Shown here piece by piece: positions 60,881 through 64,000 of a stretch of DNA of 64,000 nt. The first letter of the stretch is position 1, and every line of letters begins with the position of its first letter. A program made the translations under genes and the position numbers. Source of the DNA: Nocardioides jensenii JCM 1364 = NBRC 14755 (lineage in GTDB: Bacteria > Actinomycetota > Actinomycetes > Propionibacteriales > Nocardioidaceae); the NCBI RefSeq assembly GCF_001552535.1, contig NZ_BCRJ01000024.1:45365-109364 (forward strand), in the 5' to 3' direction. A model generated the notes under the pieces. It saw only the letters and a list, made by a program, of their open reading frames with translations. It was not told the origin of the DNA and did not search any database.

Positions 60881-61477
60881 TCAGACGCTGACTGGCCCAC
60901 GGCCGCGGCCGCGGCCTCCCAGCGGAAAGGTCTGCAGTACCTCGTGGCGCGGACGGCGTCTCGGGCCCTCACCCAGGTGTGACTCGATCAGGGTGATTTC
61001 GTCGACGGTCCAGGTCGGACCGGCGTACGCGCCGAAGAGACGGACCCAGTCGGAGACCTCCCCCGGCCGACCCAGCCTGGCCAGGGTGAGGTGGGGCTTG
61101 AAGCGGCCGCCGTCGACCTCGGCTCCCGCTTTCGCGGCTGCGGCGCGGGCACCGGTGGCCAGCCGGCTCAGCTCGGTGGAGGCAGCCTCGTCGGCGACCA
61201 CGCCTGCCCATACGACTCGGGCGCGATCCGGTCCCGGGAACGCTCCGCCCCCTGCCACCCGCAGGTCGAACGGCGTACGCCGGTGCGCGGCGCGCTCGAG
61301 CCGCTCGACCAGGTCGTCGAGGTGGCGCTCGGCGACTGCGGGCGCGAAGGCGAGGGTGAGATGCCACTGCTCTGGCAGCGTCCAGCGAAACTCCGCCGCC
61401 TCGCGCCGCGGCTCGAGGAACTCCTCGAGGTCCTCGAGCACCTCCGCCGGCGGCACCACCGCCACGAACACCCGCAC
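60881..61477 (-). CDS. thpR: RNA 2',3'-cyclic phosphodiesterase (2'-5' RNA ligase family)
   Basis: This 198-residue 2H-phosphoesterase has the two HxTx motifs visible as WHLTLAFAP (about residue 38) and KPHLTLARLG (about 128), spaced as in ThpR/LigT. It hydrolyses 2',3'-cyclic phosphate ends of RNA and can join tRNA halves in vitro. The C-terminus is Arg/Gly-rich (GGRGRGRGPVSV). Start GTG 61477 or GTG 61471; upstream in-frame codons lie in palindromic repeat sequence. Confidence 0.88.
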   Translation of the reverse strand: MRVFVAVVPPAEVLEDLEEFLEPRREAAEFRWTLPEQWHLTLAFAPAVAERHLDDLVERLERAAHRRTPFDLRVAGGGAFPGPDRARVVWAGVVADEAASTELSRLATGARAAAAKAGAEVDGGRFKPHLTLARLGRPGEVSDWVRLFGAYAGPTWTVDEITLIESHLGEGPRRRPRHEVLQTFPLGGRGRGRGPVSV

Positions 61478-61501
61478 CCCACCAATCTGGGTGCTGGAGT
61501 G

Positions 61502-61582
61502 CGTGCATCGCAAGGCGGAGAGCCGAAGGCGGCCTTCGAGCGGAGCGGGCCGTCGAGGCCCGACAACGCCGCGAGGTGCGTG
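61502..61582. repeat. palindrome-rich intergenic element
   Basis: This 80-base block upstream of thpR contains CGAAGGC-G-GCCTTCG and GGGCC-GTCGA-GGCCC, plus loosely complementary ends (GCATCGCAAGGCGG and CGCCGCGAGGTGCG). It looks like an extragenic palindromic repeat of the kind dispersed in high-GC actinobacteria. It might also end the acyl-CoA dehydrogenase transcript, whose stop is at 61583. Confidence 0.5.
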
Positions 61583-62728
61583 CTACAGCCCCAGATCGCG
61601 GCCGATGAGCTCCTTCATGATCTCGTTGGAGCCTGCCCAGATCTTCGAGACGCGGGCGTCGCGCCAGGCGCGGGCCACGCGGTACTCGTTCATGAAGCCG
61701 TAGCCGCCGTGCAGCTGCACGCAGTGGTCGAGCACGTCGTTCTGCACCTGCGAGGACCACCACTTCGCCTTCGCGGCGTCGATCGGCGTGAGCTCACCCT
61801 TGTCGTGCGCGATGACACACTGGTCGATGTAGGACTCGGTGACCTCGATCTGGGTGAACAGCTCGGCCAGCAGGAACTTGTTGTGCTGGAAGGAGCCGAT
61901 GCCCTGGCCGAACGCCTTGCGGTCCTTGGCGTACTGCAGCGTCTCGATCAGGATCTGCTTGGCGTGCGCGACGTTCGAGATCGCGCAGCCGAGGCGCTCC
62001 TGCGGCAGCTTCTGCATCATGTGGATGAAGCCGCCGTCGAGGTCGCCGACGATGTGGTCGTCACCGAGGCGGACGTTCTCGAAGAACAGCTCGGCGGTGT
62101 CGGACTCGTCCTGGCCGACCTTGTCGAGCTTGCGGCCACGGCTGAAGCCCTCGGCGTCGGCGGGGATCGCGAACAGCGTGATGCCGCGGGCGCCCTTCTC
62201 CGGCGAGGTGCGGACGGCGGTGATCACGAGGTCGGCCGAGTAGCCGTTGGTGATGAAGGTCTTCGAGCCGTTGATCACCCACTGGTCGCCGTCGCGGACG
62301 GCGGTGGACTTGAGCCCGGCCAGGTCGGAGCCACCCGAGGGCTCGGTCATGCCGATCGCCAGCAGGATCTCGCCGGCGGCCACGCCGGGGAGCCACTTCT
62401 GCTTCTGCTCCTCGGTGCCGAGCTCGACGAGGTACGGCGCGGTGATGTCGGCGTGGATGCCGGTGCAGGAGCCGAGCGCGGCGTTGACCTTGTTCAGCTC
62501 CTCGAAGAGCACCGCGTTGAAGCGGTAGTCGTCGGCACCGGCGCCGCCGTACTCCTCGGGGATGGAGAGCCCCAGGAAGCCCTGCTTGCCGGCCTCCAGC
62601 CAGAACTCGCGCGGGAGTGCCTTGTTCGCGGCGTGCTCCTCCACGTTCGGAATGACCGAACGCTCGAGGAACTCGCGCACGGAGGCGCGGAAGGATTCGT
62701 GGTCGGCGTCGTAGATGGTGCGCTTCAT
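61583..62728 (-). CDS. acyl-CoA dehydrogenase
   Basis: This 381-residue FAD enzyme has GLSIPEEYGGAGADDYRFNA, flavin-binding IGMTEPSGGSDLAGL and FITNGYSADLVI, AFGQGIGSFQHNKFLLAE, and C-terminal HGGYGFMNEYRVARAWRDAR then IWAGSNEIMKELIGRDL. The Glu in FMNEYR is the likely catalytic base, as in long- and branched-chain (LCAD/IVD) members. It oxidises an acyl-CoA to the 2-enoyl-CoA; chain length is unknown. No ETF or hydratase genes are adjacent. Confidence 0.92.
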   Translation of the reverse strand: MKRTIYDADHESFRASVREFLERSVIPNVEEHAANKALPREFWLEAGKQGFLGLSIPEEYGGAGADDYRFNAVLFEELNKVNAALGSCTGIHADITAPYLVELGTEEQKQKWLPGVAAGEILLAIGMTEPSGGSDLAGLKSTAVRDGDQWVINGSKTFITNGYSADLVITAVRTSPEKGARGITLFAIPADAEGFSRGRKLDKVGQDESDTAELFFENVRLGDDHIVGDLDGGFIHMMQKLPQERLGCAISNVAHAKQILIETLQYAKDRKAFGQGIGSFQHNKFLLAELFTQIEVTESYIDQCVIAHDKGELTPIDAAKAKWWSSQVQNDVLDHCVQLHGGYGFMNEYRVARAWRDARVSKIWAGSNEIMKELIGRDLGL

Positions 62729-62796
62729 GGCCTGAATTCTACCCGCGAGTCACTTGTGCCGAGCGACGGTCCGCCCCGGGTCGCACCGCGGGCCGG

Positions 62797-64000
62797 TCAG
62801 CGTGGCTCCGGTCCGCGAAGCCGCTGCTGCAGTCCACTCGGCCGGATCGCCCGACGGGCGACCGCGAGCCGCACCGCGGTCTCGCTGCCGACCACGACCA
62901 CCCGCTCCTTGGCGCGGGTGACGGCGGTGTAGAACAGCTCGCGGGTCAACAACCGGGACTCCTCGTCCGGGAGCAGCACCGTGACGACGGTCGCCTGGCT
63001 GCCCTGGGCCTTGTGGATCGTCATCGCGTGCATGGTCTCCACCGCATCGAGGCGGCTCGGCGCGAAGTCGAGCAAGCCCTCGGCGCCGCGGAGCACGACC
63101 CGCAACGCCCCGTCGGACGAGCGGCGGATCACCACCCCGGTGTCGCCGTTGTGCACGCCGAGCCCGTAGTCGTTGGCGGTCACCAGCACCGGGCGGCCGA
63201 CGTACCAGGTGTCGTAGAGCGGGTCGCCGGTCGCCTCGGAGAGCCACGCCTCGACCTGCCGGTTCCAGTGGCGTACGCCGAACGGTCCCTCGCGGTGGGC
63301 GCACAGCAGCCGGTGCTCGTCGAGCGCGGCCAACGCGGCCTCCGCATCACCCGCCTCCGCGTGACGTCGTACGGCGAGCGCGGCGGCGGTGATCGTGGCG
63401 CGCAGGGCAAGAGCGGGGTCCTCCGCGGTGACGAACTCGACCTCGGCCCGGGACCCCTCGTTCAGTGCCGTGACCGCGTCGTCGTCGCGCCCGTCGCGCA
63501 GGGCCTCGGCCAGCCTGATGATCTGCTCGGTGGAGCGGTGGTTGTCGCGCAGCGCGATCACGGTGCCGTCGTCGGGCAGGCCCAGCACCAGGTCGTTGAG
63601 CACGGCACCGGCGTCGACGGAGGCGAGCTGGTCGCGGTCGCCGACCAGGACCAGTCGGGCCTCGGGGCGCACCGCTTCGAGGAGCCGGGCCATCATCGTC
63701 AGGGACACCATCGACGTCTCGTCGACCACGACGATGTCATGGGGCAGCCGGTTGGCGCGGTGGTGGCGGAAGCGGGTGCCGTTGTCGTGGCGCGCGCCCA
63801 GCAGACGATGCAGCGTGGACGATGTGAGGCCGGCCAGCCGGGCCCGGTCCTCGTCGGGGAGCTTTGCGGTCTCGGCCTGCACCGACTCCTGGAGCCGGGC
63901 GGCGGCCTTGCCGGTGGGCGCGGCCAGGGCGATGTGGGCCTGGTGCCCGGCGAGCTCCGCCTGCTCGATCAGCACGGCGAGCAGCCCGGCCACGGTCGTG
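62797..64000 (-). CDS. recD: exodeoxyribonuclease V alpha subunit RecD, C-terminal part
   Basis: The open frame continues past the window end, so only about the last 400 residues are seen. Helicase motifs present are TTVAGLLAV just after the missing Walker A, APTGKAAARLQESV (Ia), VVVDETSMVSLTMMARLLEA (II), VLVGDRDQLASVDAGAVLND (III), LRDNHRS (IV region), and AMTIHKAQGSQATVVTVLLP with YTAVTRAKERV (V-VI). It is the 5'-3' helicase of RecBCD-type DNA repair nuclease. RecB/RecC should lie beyond the window. Confidence 0.92.
   Translation of the reverse strand, partial: TTVAGLLAVLIEQAELAGHQAHIALAAPTGKAAARLQESVQAETAKLPDEDRARLAGLTSSTLHRLLGARHDNGTRFRHHRANRLPHDIVVVDETSMVSLTMMARLLEAVRPEARLVLVGDRDQLASVDAGAVLNDLVLGLPDDGTVIALRDNHRSTEQIIRLAEALRDGRDDDAVTALNEGSRAEVEFVTAEDPALALRATITAAALAVRRHAEAGDAEAALAALDEHRLLCAHREGPFGVRHWNRQVEAWLSEATGDPLYDTWYVGRPVLVTANDYGLGVHNGDTGVVIRRSSDGALRVVLRGAEGLLDFAPSRLDAVETMHAMTIHKAQGSQATVVTVLLPDEESRLLTRELFYTAVTRAKERVVVVGSETAVRLAVARRAIRPSGLQQRLRGPEPR

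Overview
The window is about 70% GC. It has dense, often overlapping genes (ATGA, GTGA and TGATG junctions), many GTG starts and several starts that look leaderless. It carries mycothiol-type enzymes, a branched-chain 2-oxoacid dehydrogenase, MenB, an MprAB-PepD-like envelope-stress locus and a DtxR/IdeR-type iron box. Together these point to a chromosomal segment of a high-GC actinobacterium, most likely a nocardioform of the Nocardioides/Aeromicrobium kind. That assignment is inferred from gene content, not from a search. No rRNA, tRNA, CRISPR array, insertion sequence or prophage was seen, and no stretch over 300 bases lacks a gene.

Layout: 1-1250 is the end of an Mrp/Mnh Na+/H+ antiporter operon (D end, E, F, G). 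1306-12054 holds general metabolism: a thioredoxin-NHL protein, a mycothiol-dependent isomerase-like protein, an SDR, a PaaN-type aldehyde dehydrogenase, a GNAT acetyltransferase, an M1 peptidase, an epimerase-like protein, an acyl-CoA carboxyltransferase and a small alarmone synthetase. 12061-19245 looks like a sulfonate or organosulfur scavenging island: a substrate-binding protein, ATPase and permease with an FMN monooxygenase on the minus strand, and a TauD-like dioxygenase on the plus strand. Both transcription units have the same AGTnACTTACT / GTACTTAC words upstream. A soluble Ser/Thr kinase overlapping a DUF2804 gene sits between them. 19344-22996 is the E1alpha-E1beta-E2 dehydrogenase operon, whose E2 linker contains an in-frame palindromic repeat element.

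23261-24594 and 55538-57420 are two modules of WXG/type VII-like small protein plus larger partner. The second is followed by a YbaB/EspL-like gene and a broken Fic gene. 24623-28512 is a siderophore uptake operon with an iron box. 28581-29842 is a metal-efflux CDF transporter with its ArsR sensor and a palindromic operator over the start codon. 29946-32094 is a drug-efflux MFS pump with a divergent TetR and operator. 32140-36647 is mixed: glutathionyl-hydroquinone-reductase-like protein, Pat/HisC aminotransferase, VanZ-like protein, holin-4 family protein, low-molecular-weight phosphatase and fructosamine kinase.

36730-41211 is a two-component system (with a probable CTG start for the kinase), an M50-like membrane protease and an HtrA/PepD protease, which resembles the mycobacterial mprA-mprB-pepD locus with one extra gene. 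41286-43177 is pabB-pabA. 43219-50150 holds a sulfatase, a stand-alone PhzE-like chorismate enzyme and the pntA-pntB transhydrogenase. 50354-53346 is an MMPL exporter with a divergent TetR. The rest includes a sirtuin, a DUF4333 lipoprotein, a PCD-VOC fusion, MenB, a deazaflavin-type oxidoreductase, an FBP zinc protein, an ACT protein, an RNA 2',3'-cyclic phosphodiesterase, an acyl-CoA dehydrogenase and the C-terminal part of RecD, which runs off the window.
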